Origin: Brooklawnia sp032229645
Lineage (GTDB): Bacteria > Actinomycetota > Actinomycetes > Propionibacteriales > Propionibacteriaceae
NCBI GenBank assembly: GCA_963722295.1
Contig: CAVRLB010000001.1
Location: 930,001-994,000, forward strand
Length of the DNA stretch: 64,000 nt
Reading direction: 5' to 3'
Under the pieces are notes generated by a model, which saw only the letters and a program-made list of their open reading frames with translations, had not been told where the DNA came from and did not search any database. Each line of letters opens with the position of its first letter. Positions within the stretch are counted from its first letter, which is position 1. Positions 15,589 through 23,487 of this stretch are shown here, in pieces. The translations under genes and the position numbers were made by a program.

Positions 15589-17190
15589 TTACTCGGCCGA
15601 CCCAAAGCCCCTGATCAAGCCGTAGGCATAAGCCTCCGCGAGCGCCTCCCAGGATGCCTCGATGACGTTGGTGCCAACCCCAACCGTCGTCCAGCCATGC
15701 ACACCATCGCTGGTGTCGATGAGCACGCGCACCGTGGCGTCCGTGCCGCGCACCTCGTCGAGGATGCGGACGCGATAGTCGACCAGCTCGTATCCCGCGA
15801 TTTCGGGGTAGGCGGGCAGCAGTGCCTTCACGAGGCCTTGGCCGAGCGCGTTGACCGCGCCGTTGCCCTCACCGATAACCAGTTGCCGCTCACCCTTGGC
15901 GATCAGCTTGACCGTGGCTTCCGAGCTGTCACGGACGATGCCATCGTCGGCGGTCTCCTCGGTTACCACGCGCCAGCTGATCAGGTCGAATGGTGCGGTG
16001 AGCTGGCCGGTCATCGAACGCACCAAGAGTTCGAAGGACGCGTCGGCGGTCTCGTAGGAGTAGCCGTCCGCCTCACGCTGCTTGATGACGTCGGTGACCT
16101 GTCCGGCGAGCTCGCGGTCCTCGATCTCCAGGCCCAGCTGGGCCGCCTTGATCTGGATGCTGGCCCGTCCGGACATGTTGCTGATCAGCATCCGCATGTC
16201 GTTACCGACCAGACCGGGCTGCGTGTGCTGATAGAGGTCTTCGCTCACCTTGATGGCGCTGGCATGCAGGCCGGCCTTGTGGGCGAACGCCGAATGCCCG
16301 ACATAGGGCTGGCGGGTCAGGTGCGGCTGGTTGGCGATGTCGGCGATCGCGTGACTGACATGGGTGAGCTCGGCCAGCTGGGGATCGGACAGCAGCGGCC
16401 AGCCGTATTTCAGCTGCAGATCGGCGATCAGGGTTGTCAAATCCATGTTGCCGGTGCGCTCACCGTAGCCGTTGATGGTGCCCTGGACGTGCATGACGCC
16501 CGCCTCGACCGCAGCCAGAGAGTTCGCGACCGCGCATCCGGAGTCGTTATGGCAATGCACGCCCAGGTCGACCCCGACCCCTGCCGCGGCAGAAACGACA
16601 TCGCCCATCCAGCTGGGCAGCATGCCGCCATTGGTGTCGCACAGAATCACGATCTCGGCACCGGCCTCGGCCGCCGTGCGGATCACCTCAAGGGCGTAGC
16701 CGCGATTGGCACGATAGCCATCAAAGAAGTGCTCGCAGTCGACGAGCACCTTCTTGCCCAGCCGCGTGAGGTAGGTGACGGTGTCGGTCACCATCGCCAA
16801 ATTCTCCTCCAGCGTGGTGCGCAACGCTTCGGTGACATGTTCGTCGTGCGACTTGGCGACCAAGCAGATGTATTCGGTGCCGGCCTCCACCAGGCCGGCC
16901 ACCTGCGGATCGGTGGCGGCGGTGCCGCCGGCCTTGCGAGTGGCTCCGAATGCGACCAGCTTGGCGTTGACGAGCTTCAGTTCGGTCTGAGCGCGAGCGA
17001 AGAACTCGGTATCGGCCGGATTCGCGCCCGGCCAGCCGCCCTCGATGAAGGTGACTCCGAGCTCGTCCAGAATGCTGGCAATCCGGAGCTTGTCTTCGAC
17101 GGACAGTTGGATTCCCTCTTGCTGAGCACCATCGCGCAGCGTGGTGTCGTAGAGGTGAAAGCGCTCCGGCATGACCGGCGTCGTGGGCAT
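15589..17190 (-). CDS. cimA: (R)-citramalate synthase
   Basis: CimA (533 aa) condenses pyruvate and acetyl-CoA to (R)-citramalate, the first step of isoleucine synthesis that bypasses threonine. The barrel begins FHLYDTTLRDGAQQEG and has the metal-site HCHNDSGCAVANS motif and the GTINGYGERTGN loop. The C-terminal third is the LeuA-type allosteric dimer domain. The length and N-terminal motif fit CimA rather than LeuA. The ATG at 17190 follows GGGAGGTCC. ilvE is upstream on the same strand with a 133-base gap. LeuCD and LeuB in this window can carry citramalate on to 2-oxobutyrate. Confidence 0.92.
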   Translation of the reverse strand: MPTTPVMPERFHLYDTTLRDGAQQEGIQLSVEDKLRIASILDELGVTFIEGGWPGANPADTEFFARAQTELKLVNAKLVAFGATRKAGGTAATDPQVAGLVEAGTEYICLVAKSHDEHVTEALRTTLEENLAMVTDTVTYLTRLGKKVLVDCEHFFDGYRANRGYALEVIRTAAEAGAEIVILCDTNGGMLPSWMGDVVSAAAGVGVDLGVHCHNDSGCAVANSLAAVEAGVMHVQGTINGYGERTGNMDLTTLIADLQLKYGWPLLSDPQLAELTHVSHAIADIANQPHLTRQPYVGHSAFAHKAGLHASAIKVSEDLYQHTQPGLVGNDMRMLISNMSGRASIQIKAAQLGLEIEDRELAGQVTDVIKQREADGYSYETADASFELLVRSMTGQLTAPFDLISWRVVTEETADDGIVRDSSEATVKLIAKGERQLVIGEGNGAVNALGQGLVKALLPAYPEIAGYELVDYRVRILDEVRGTDATVRVLIDTSDGVHGWTTVGVGTNVIEASWEALAEAYAYGLIRGFGSAE

Positions 17191-17323
17191 CGGACCTCCC
17201 GTTGGATGGTTGAACGGTGCACCGCCCTCGGCGCGCCGCTCTCCATCGTCCCCATCCAGGCCCGTCATTCCAAGTCAGTCTCGCCGGTTGGGACGCCCGA
17301 GGTCGCCGCCCCCGATCGGCGGG

Positions 17324-18406
17324 CTAGACGACCTGCTGCATCCAGCCGTGCGTATCGGCGATCCGTCCGTACTGGATGTCGAGCAGATGGTTGCGCAGCG
17401 GGATGGTGTGGGTGGCCTTGTCAACATCGATCACATACTCCGCGTCCGGGCTCTTGAGCGAGTGGATCGGCGTGATGACCGCCGCGGTTCCGCAAGCGAA
17501 GAGCTCGCGGATCGCGCCGGATGTGATGCCGGAGGTGACCTCTTCGAGGCTCACCTGGCGCTCGACCGGCTTCAGGCCGAGTTCGGGAGCCACCGTCAGC
17601 AACGAGTCACGGGTCACGCCGGGCAGGATGTTGCCGTTGAGTTCGGGAGTGACCAGCTCGTCGTCCGCGGTGATCATGAACAGGTTCATGCCACCCAACT
17701 CTTCGATCCAACGCTTCTCGGCGGCGTCCACGAAGAGCACCTGGCTGCAGCCCTGCTGATAGGCGAGTTCCTGAGGCAGCAAGGACGCGGCGTAGTTGCC
17801 ACCGCACTTGGCCGAACCGGTGCCGCCCGGGGCCACGCGACTGTACTGGGTCGACAGCCAGATGTCGACCGGCGCGACACCACCGGAGAAGTAGGAGCCG
17901 ACCGGACTGGCGATCACCGCATAGAGCACCGACTGCGCCGGGCGCACACCCAGGAAGTTCTCGGCGGCCATCATAAACGGACGCAGGTAAAGGCTCTGCT
18001 CGGCGCCTCCCGGCACCCAGCGCGCATCGAGCGCCGCCAACTGGCGAACGCTGGTGACGAAGTCTTCGGCGGGCAGCACCGGAAGCGCGAGACGACGCGC
18101 CGAATTCTCAAAACGCTTCGCGTTGGCTTCGGGCCGGAAGAGCCAGACCGAGCCGTCGGAGTGGCGGTAGGCCTTGAGACCCTCGAAGATCTCCTGCGCG
18201 TAGTGGTAGACGGCGCTGGCCGGCTCCATCGATACCTGGGCATAGTCGGTCAGGCGGCCGCCGTGCCAACCCTCTTCCAGGCTCCACTTCGCAACAGCCA
18301 TGTGATCGGTGAAGTACTGGCCGAACCCGGGATCGGCCCAGACCCCTTCGATCACGTCATCGCCGAGGAAGCTCGGATTGTCAGGAAAATCGAATGACAG
18401 CGCCAT
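17324..18406 (-). CDS. ilvE: Branched-chain amino acid aminotransferase
   Basis: IlvE (360 aa) is a fold-type IV PLP enzyme that makes valine, leucine and isoleucine from their oxo acids. The PLP lysine is in GTGSAKCGGNYAASL, and SLYLRPFMMA and EVTSGITSGAIRELFACGTAAVITP are typical blocks. The ATG at 18406 begins MALSFDFPDNPSFL as in orthologs. It is divergent from leuB across 124 bases and upstream of cimA, so branched-chain genes flank one intergenic region. Confidence 0.96.
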   Translation of the reverse strand: MALSFDFPDNPSFLGDDVIEGVWADPGFGQYFTDHMAVAKWSLEEGWHGGRLTDYAQVSMEPASAVYHYAQEIFEGLKAYRHSDGSVWLFRPEANAKRFENSARRLALPVLPAEDFVTSVRQLAALDARWVPGGAEQSLYLRPFMMAAENFLGVRPAQSVLYAVIASPVGSYFSGGVAPVDIWLSTQYSRVAPGGTGSAKCGGNYAASLLPQELAYQQGCSQVLFVDAAEKRWIEELGGMNLFMITADDELVTPELNGNILPGVTRDSLLTVAPELGLKPVERQVSLEEVTSGITSGAIRELFACGTAAVITPIHSLKSPDAEYVIDVDKATHTIPLRNHLLDIQYGRIADTHGWMQQVV

Positions 18407-18530
18407 GGCCTCAACCTTAGGGCCTGACGACCGACACCCTGGTCGCAGGGGCACATCGTGGTCCGGCCGAGTGCCGGTCAAGGCTGAGATCACCGAGGCG
18501 ACGCCAGACCCAGCCGATACCATTCACGCC

Positions 18531-19598
18531 ATGACTGCTGAGACTGTGCGTCCGACGATTGCCGTGATTCCCGGGGACGGTATCGGTCCCGAAGTCGTGA
18601 CCGAGGCGCTCAAGGTGCTGACGGCCGCGGTCGGCGAGCACACCTTCGAGTTTCGTCACTATGACCTGGGCGCCGACCATTGGCTCGCCACCGGAGAGGT
18701 GCTCAGCGACGAGACCCTGGCCGAACTCTCACAAGCCAAGGCGATCATCCTCGGCGCGGTGGGTGCGGCCCCAGGCAGCACCACCATCCCCAGCGGCCTG
18801 CTCGAACGCGGACTGCTGCTCAGGTTGCGTTTTGCCTTCGATCAGGATGTCAACCTTCGTCCATCGAAGAGCTACCCGGGCGTGGCCAGTCCGTTGTCCG
18901 ACGAGGTCCTGGCCAAGGGCATGATCGACTTCGTTGTGGTGCGCGAAGGTACCGAAGGACTCTACGCGGGCAACGGCGGCACGCTTCGTCAGGGCACCGC
19001 GAACGAGGTCGCCACCGAGGTCAGCGTGAACACCGCGCTCGGCGTCGAGCGAGTGGTGCGCTTCGCCTTCGACCTGGCCACCCGTCGGCGGGGCCACCTG
19101 ACGATGGTGCACAAGCACAACGTGCTGGTCAATGCGGGAGGCCTGTGGAAGCGGGTCTTTGCCGAAGTCGCGGCCGAGTACCCGGAGGTGACCACCGACT
19201 ACCTGCACGTCGATGCCGCCACGATCCACCTGGTCGCCAACCCGTCCCGCTTCGACGTCATCGTCACCGACAATCTCTTCGGCGACATCCTCACCGACGA
19301 AGCTGCAGCGATCACCGGCGGCATCGGGCTGGCCCCGAGCGCCAACATCAACAGCTCACACACCTTCCCATCGATGTTCGAGCCGGTGCACGGCTCGGCG
19401 CCCGACATCGCCGGCCAGGGCATCGCCGATCCGACCGCCGCGATCTCATCGATGGCGCTGCTGCTCGACCATCTGGGCAGCCACGAGGCGGCATCGCGTA
19501 TCGAGGCCGCGGTGAGCGCCGACATAGCCGAGCGGGGCAGCGCGAAGCGCTCGACCTGTGAAGTCGGGGACGCGATCACCGCGCGAGTACTGGGCTGA
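18531..19598 (+). CDS. leuB: 3-isopropylmalate dehydrogenase
   Basis: LeuB (355 aa) oxidatively decarboxylates 3-isopropylmalate, and probably 3-methylmalate from the citramalate route. It has the N-terminal IAVIPGDGIGPEVV motif, substrate-binding arginines in LLLRLRFAFDQDVNLRP, and the VTDNLFGDILTDEAAAITGGIGLAPSANI metal and cofactor region. The ATG at 18531 is chosen because the family N-terminus starts there; no ribosome site is visible and a GATACC -10-like sequence lies nine bases before it. It is divergent from ilvE. Confidence 0.96.
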   Translation: MTAETVRPTIAVIPGDGIGPEVVTEALKVLTAAVGEHTFEFRHYDLGADHWLATGEVLSDETLAELSQAKAIILGAVGAAPGSTTIPSGLLERGLLLRLRFAFDQDVNLRPSKSYPGVASPLSDEVLAKGMIDFVVVREGTEGLYAGNGGTLRQGTANEVATEVSVNTALGVERVVRFAFDLATRRRGHLTMVHKHNVLVNAGGLWKRVFAEVAAEYPEVTTDYLHVDAATIHLVANPSRFDVIVTDNLFGDILTDEAAAITGGIGLAPSANINSSHTFPSMFEPVHGSAPDIAGQGIADPTAAISSMALLLDHLGSHEAASRIEAAVSADIAERGSAKRSTCEVGDAITARVLG

Positions 19599-19666
19599 GG
19601 ACCCTCCGCCCTGAGCCTCGTCCGTATCGGATTCGGCCGGGCTTCGCCCAGAACTCGGACCGAAGG

Positions 19667-20467
19667 TCAGCCGTTCTTCTCCCCGGTGACGTCGGGCCAC
19701 GGATTCGGCACGCAGCCGTTCAGATAGATGCTCTGCTGCTGCATCACCGGAGAAGGCTCGCCATCGGCCGGGCAGGTCAGATGGCCGAAGCCGAGATAGT
19801 GGCCGACTTCATGGTTGATCAGGTAGCCGCGGTAGTCATCAAGCGGATAGCCCTCCCAGGTGGGAGTCGCGAACCACCAGCGGTCCGAGTTGATGAAGAC
19901 CTGAGAGCCGACCCGGCAGTTCCAGTTGCCCACGGTGTCGAGCTCGCCGCAACCCGCGTCGACGGTGGGCGGCGAGGCCAGTTTGAGCACCAGATCGGCC
20001 GAGGACGGATCGTTCACCAGGTGAAAGGCGACCCCGTGATAGCCAACCCAGCCACGCGGTGAGTCGAGAATCTGCTGAATCTGCCGCGCCGTCTCGTCGG
20101 GGTCCACGCCAGTGCCCCTCTCGACCTGCAGCACGTATCTGCGCACATCGGGCTGCTGAGTGGCCGGCGCGATATCGATCGTATTCGTCGCGAACTCGCC
20201 GGTGCCGGTGATTCCCGAGTGCTTCATGCCGTCGGCATCGATGCTGGCAGGCGCCGGCCCGATCGCGGTGAGTGTACCCGCGCCCTCACCTGCGGCGGGC
20301 TCACCGCTGGTCGGCTCGGTGACCGCAGGAGTCGGCTCAAGGCTCTCGGTGGACGCAGCCGTCGATGCGGGACCCACCGATTCTGTCCCTGGGATGTCGT
20401 CGCCAGAGCCGCAGCCCGCCAGCAGCAGCGTCGCCACGATCAACCCCGTCCATACGCGCGATGCCAT
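19667..20467 (-). CDS. DUF3152 lipoprotein with a metzincin-type zinc motif
   Basis: This 266-aa secreted protein has a signal peptide and lipobox LLAGC (Cys19), then a Thr/Pro/Ser/Ala-rich linker to about residue 75, then a DUF3152 domain. That domain contains HEVGHYLGFGH (residues 219-229), an exact HExxHxxGxxH zinc motif, followed by SPVMQ, which fits a Met-turn. It therefore looks like a surface metalloprotease, although the family has no established substrate. Four cysteines in the domain could form two disulfides. It stands alone, convergent with leuB. Confidence 0.82.
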   Translation of the reverse strand: MASRVWTGLIVATLLLAGCGSGDDIPGTESVGPASTAASTESLEPTPAVTEPTSGEPAAGEGAGTLTAIGPAPASIDADGMKHSGITGTGEFATNTIDIAPATQQPDVRRYVLQVERGTGVDPDETARQIQQILDSPRGWVGYHGVAFHLVNDPSSADLVLKLASPPTVDAGCGELDTVGNWNCRVGSQVFINSDRWWFATPTWEGYPLDDYRGYLINHEVGHYLGFGHLTCPADGEPSPVMQQQSIYLNGCVPNPWPDVTGEKNG

Positions 20468-20619
20468 GGCTGCAACGCTATCGCCATGTGTTCGGCTGCA
20501 CTATTCCGGCCCGCGTAATCCTGCAAGTCTCTATCCTCGATAGTGACTGTTGCTTCAGCAGGCCGCGTCGTCAGATGCGATCCTTCCTCAACGGCCATCG
20601 ACTAGAAAGGTGCCTCACC

Positions 20620-21792
20620 ATGGGCCTGATGGACAAACTCCGTGGCGAACTCGTCGACATCATCGAGTGGCTCGAGGATTCGCGCACGCTGCTGGCATGG
20701 CGGTTCCCTCGCTATCAGAATGAGATCAAACAAGGCGCACAGCTGATCGTCCGCGAAGGACAGATCGCGATATTCGTCTACCAAGGCCAACTGGCAGACA
20801 CCTTCGGCCCCGGCAGCTACACCCTCAACACCCAGAACCTGCCGATCATGTCCACCCTGCAGGGCTGGAAGTACGGTTTCAACAGCCCATTCCGTTCTGA
20901 GGTCTATTTCGTCAACACCCGGCCGGTCACCGACCTACGCTGGGGTACCCCGACTCCGATCACGTTGCGCGATCCCGATTTCGGCATGGTCCAGATGCGC
21001 GCAAACGGGCTGTGCGTGGTTCGCGTCCAAGACCCCGTGATCTTCCTGCGCAGGGTCATCGGCACCGATTCATCGGTCGACATCGACGAGATCACCGAGT
21101 TGATCCGGCGCGAGATCAGTCAGGCGCTGTCCGAACTCGTCCTCGGAACCGGGGTGGGTGCCATCGACCTGCAGTCGCACCAGACCGAGCTTTCAGGCAA
21201 GTTGCGCGATGTCGTCGCCTTGCGAGTGGACGACGAGTTCGGCCTGGCGATCGAATCGATCACCATGACCGTCTCGCTGCCCGACGAGATCACCCAGGCG
21301 ATGACCCGAGGTGTCGCACAGGGCGTCGAGGAGTCCGGGCGCATGCGTCAGCTCGACGATCTCGACAAGTACCAGCGAGTGCGCCAGATCGACGCCATGA
21401 ATGCGGCTGCCGGCAACCCGGGCGGCGGCGCCATGGGCGACATGATGGGTGCCGGTATGGGTGTCGTGCTGGGCCAGCAGATGGCCAACCAGATGAATCA
21501 GCAGCCCCAACCCAGCCAGCAGACTCCTCCCCCGCTGACGCAGGACGCGCAGACCTACCATGTCGAGGTCAACGGTGCGGCGGCGGGCCCCTACAACATG
21601 GGGCAAGTTCGCCAGATGATCTCCGGTGGCCAGCTGACGCCCCAGACGCTGGTCTGGACCGCAGGTCTGGCGGGCTGGATGCCTGCCGGTCAGGTGCCCG
21701 CGCTGCAGGCGTTCTTCGCGGCCCCGCCGCCACTGCCCGGCGGAGCCGCGCAGGTACCGCCAGTTGGCTCCTCCGGCCCGCAGGACGCCTGA
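20620..21792 (+). CDS. SPFH-domain protein with C-terminal GYF_2 domain (YdjI-like)
   Basis: This 390-aa protein has an N-terminal SPFH domain (about residues 25-270; IEWLEDSRTLLAWRFPRYQNEIKQGAQLIVREGQ is not quoted in full, but residues 15-48 match the virion-core/YdjI type). A Gly/Met/Gln-rich linker follows at about 280-310, and a GYF_2 (DUF4339) domain at about 312-362, ending in a Pro-rich tail. There is no membrane segment. In Bacillus, YdjI works with the zinc-ribbon membrane protein YdjG to bring PspA to stressed membranes. The next gene here, six bases downstream, is a YdjG-like protein, so the pairing is conserved. No PspA gene is in the window. Confidence 0.85.
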   Translation: MGLMDKLRGELVDIIEWLEDSRTLLAWRFPRYQNEIKQGAQLIVREGQIAIFVYQGQLADTFGPGSYTLNTQNLPIMSTLQGWKYGFNSPFRSEVYFVNTRPVTDLRWGTPTPITLRDPDFGMVQMRANGLCVVRVQDPVIFLRRVIGTDSSVDIDEITELIRREISQALSELVLGTGVGAIDLQSHQTELSGKLRDVVALRVDDEFGLAIESITMTVSLPDEITQAMTRGVAQGVEESGRMRQLDDLDKYQRVRQIDAMNAAAGNPGGGAMGDMMGAGMGVVLGQQMANQMNQQPQPSQQTPPPLTQDAQTYHVEVNGAAAGPYNMGQVRQMISGGQLTPQTLVWTAGLAGWMPAGQVPALQAFFAAPPPLPGGAAQVPPVGSSGPQDA

Positions 21793-21798
21793 GTCTCC

Positions 21799-23085
21799 AT
21801 GTCGTCTCCTTCATTTCCGGGCGAGCAACCATCGCCGGGGGCGGGCGACGCAGGCCTCCCTGCGACAGGTCGGCCTGTGCAGGGAGGCGGTCCGCAATCG
21901 GAGGGCCAGGCCGGCCAGTCCCGGCCTGGCCGGTTCCCGCCCGGGCCGCAGCGCGATCCGGCGATCTTTCAGGTCACCGAGCAGACGCGCACCTATCCGT
22001 GCCCGAATTGCGGCGGCGTGCTGGCTTTCGATCCGCAGACACAGCAGCTCAAATGCCCCAACTGCGGCAGCGTGGTGCCGCTCAGCCCGGACATCGCCGA
22101 TCCGGCACGCATCACCAAGCGCGAACTGGCACCCGCAATGGCGCAATTGGCGGCACAGCAGTCGAATGCTGCCGCCCAGGTCTCCGGCGACAAAGAGATC
22201 GTCTGTCAAAGCTGCGGCGGGCACACGATCTTCACCGGCACGCTGACGGCATTGCGTTGCCCCTTCTGTAACACCGCCATCCAGCGCGACGACATCCAAC
22301 AGTCACCGACCAGGCTTCCGATCGACGGCATCCTTCCGTTGCGCATCGACACCAAGGACGCGAGGAGCCGCATCGAGCAGTGGATCAACTCCCGCCGGTT
22401 CGCACCCAACGCATTCAAGAAGTATCGCGAGTTGGGGAGCTTCAGCAGCATCTACCTGCCCTATTTCAGCTACGACTCCGCGACCACCACCCGATACACC
22501 GGCATGCGGGGCATCCATCGCACCGAGACGTTTCGAGACTCCCAGGGCAATACCCAGACCCGGATCGTCACCGATTGGTATCCGGCGCGTGGCACAGTGA
22601 GTAACAGGTTCGAGGACGTCACCGGCCACGCCACCTACGGCTTGGACGACGACAAGGTGACCAGTCTCGAACCCTGGCCGATGGAATACACCCATCCGTA
22701 TTCGCCCGAGTTCGTGGCCGGTCATCTCAGCCGCACCTACGATTGGGACGCGCAGCATGTCTTCGTGGAGCGGACCAAGCCGCGGATGGAGTCGGTGATC
22801 GATTCCACGATCCGCGCGGACATCGGTGGCAATGAACAGCGGATCTCTTCCCGCGATATCGACTGGCTGACCGTGCAGTTCAATCAGCTGCTGCTGCCGG
22901 TGTGGATGCTGACCGTGACCTTCCAGCAGAGGCCGTTCCAGGTGGTCATCAACGGCGTCACCGGCGAGGTGCAGGGACGCCGTCCGTGGAGCGCGGTGAA
23001 GATCACTCTCGCAGTGCTGGCAGCGCTGATCCTGATCGCGCTGATCTACTTCGGCTACGAGTACGCAAACGCAAACGCCGGATAG
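21799..23085 (+). CDS. Zinc-ribbon protein with C-terminal membrane anchor (YdjG-like)
   Basis: This 428-aa protein has a Pro/Gly/Gln-rich N-terminus (residues 1-55), two zinc ribbons (CPNC and CPNC at about 68-90; CQSC and CPFC at about 136-160), a central domain of unknown fold, and a C-terminal membrane helix (about 402-420) with a very short tail. The architecture matches the TFIIB-type zinc-finger membrane protein YdjG. It is co-transcribed with the SPFH gene. By analogy it is a membrane anchor for the SPFH partner; this is inferred. Confidence 0.8.
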   Translation: MSSPSFPGEQPSPGAGDAGLPATGRPVQGGGPQSEGQAGQSRPGRFPPGPQRDPAIFQVTEQTRTYPCPNCGGVLAFDPQTQQLKCPNCGSVVPLSPDIADPARITKRELAPAMAQLAAQQSNAAAQVSGDKEIVCQSCGGHTIFTGTLTALRCPFCNTAIQRDDIQQSPTRLPIDGILPLRIDTKDARSRIEQWINSRRFAPNAFKKYRELGSFSSIYLPYFSYDSATTTRYTGMRGIHRTETFRDSQGNTQTRIVTDWYPARGTVSNRFEDVTGHATYGLDDDKVTSLEPWPMEYTHPYSPEFVAGHLSRTYDWDAQHVFVERTKPRMESVIDSTIRADIGGNEQRISSRDIDWLTVQFNQLLLPVWMLTVTFQQRPFQVVINGVTGEVQGRRPWSAVKITLAVLAALILIALIYFGYEYANANAG

Positions 23086-23090
23086 CGTCA

Positions 23091-23160
23091 CGTCCCCAGC
23101 ACTCGCCTTCAGCGCCACGTCCCCAGTAGTCGCCTTCAGCGCCACGTCCCCAGTAGTCGC
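23091..23160. repeat. 27-bp tandem repeat, 2.6 copies
   Basis: A 27-bp unit beginning CGTCCCCAGTAGTCGCC occurs at 23091-23117 and 23118-23144, with a 16-bp partial copy at 23145-23160. It starts just after the zinc-ribbon gene stop codon and is unrelated to the 50-bp array that follows. Confidence 0.85.
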
Positions 23161-23192
23161 AGTCAACCGTCGGCTCGTGGCGGGTCTGTCCT

Positions 23193-23474
23193 AGCGGCTA
23201 CCGGAAAGCACAGCGGCTGCCAGGATGCACGGCCCCTGCCGACAGCAGCTACCCGAAAGCACGGCGGCCACCGAATGTTCGGTAGCCGCCGTTACTTTCG
23301 GTAGCCGCTCGCCACCCACACGAGCATTCCACTAGCCGCTGTCACTTTCGGTAGCCGCTCGCCACCCACACGAGCATTCCACTAGCCGCTGTCACTTTCG
23401 GTAGCCGGTTGCCGCCCACACGAGCATTCCGCTAGCCGCCGTTACTTTCGGTAGCCGCTTGCCGCCCACACGAG
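23193..23474. repeat. Palindromic 50-bp repeat array
   Basis: Three full 50-bp direct copies (23291-23340, 23341-23390, 23391-23440) and a partial copy (23441-23474) contain the core CACTTTCGGTAGCCGCT. To the left, two diverged copies of the core occur in inverted orientation at 23193-23211 and 23244-23262, spaced about 50 bp. A near-perfect hairpin (23263-23275 with 23278-23290, 2-base loop) marks the centre. With the 27-bp repeat, this fills the 402-bp gap between the convergent zinc-ribbon and flotillin genes; no open frame was seen. Confidence 0.85.
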
Positions 23475-23487
23475 CCCTCGTCCGCGA

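Noticed and set aside
15697..17457. A 586-codon open frame opposite cimA
   Set aside because: Antisense to a well-supported gene, with no family features.
19599..19666. Terminator between leuB and the DUF3152 gene
   Set aside because: Only a very short GGGCTTCGCCC hairpin is visible; too weak to list.
23193..23474. CRISPR array at the 50-bp repeats
   Set aside because: Units are directly contiguous with no unique spacers, some are inverted, and no cas genes are present.
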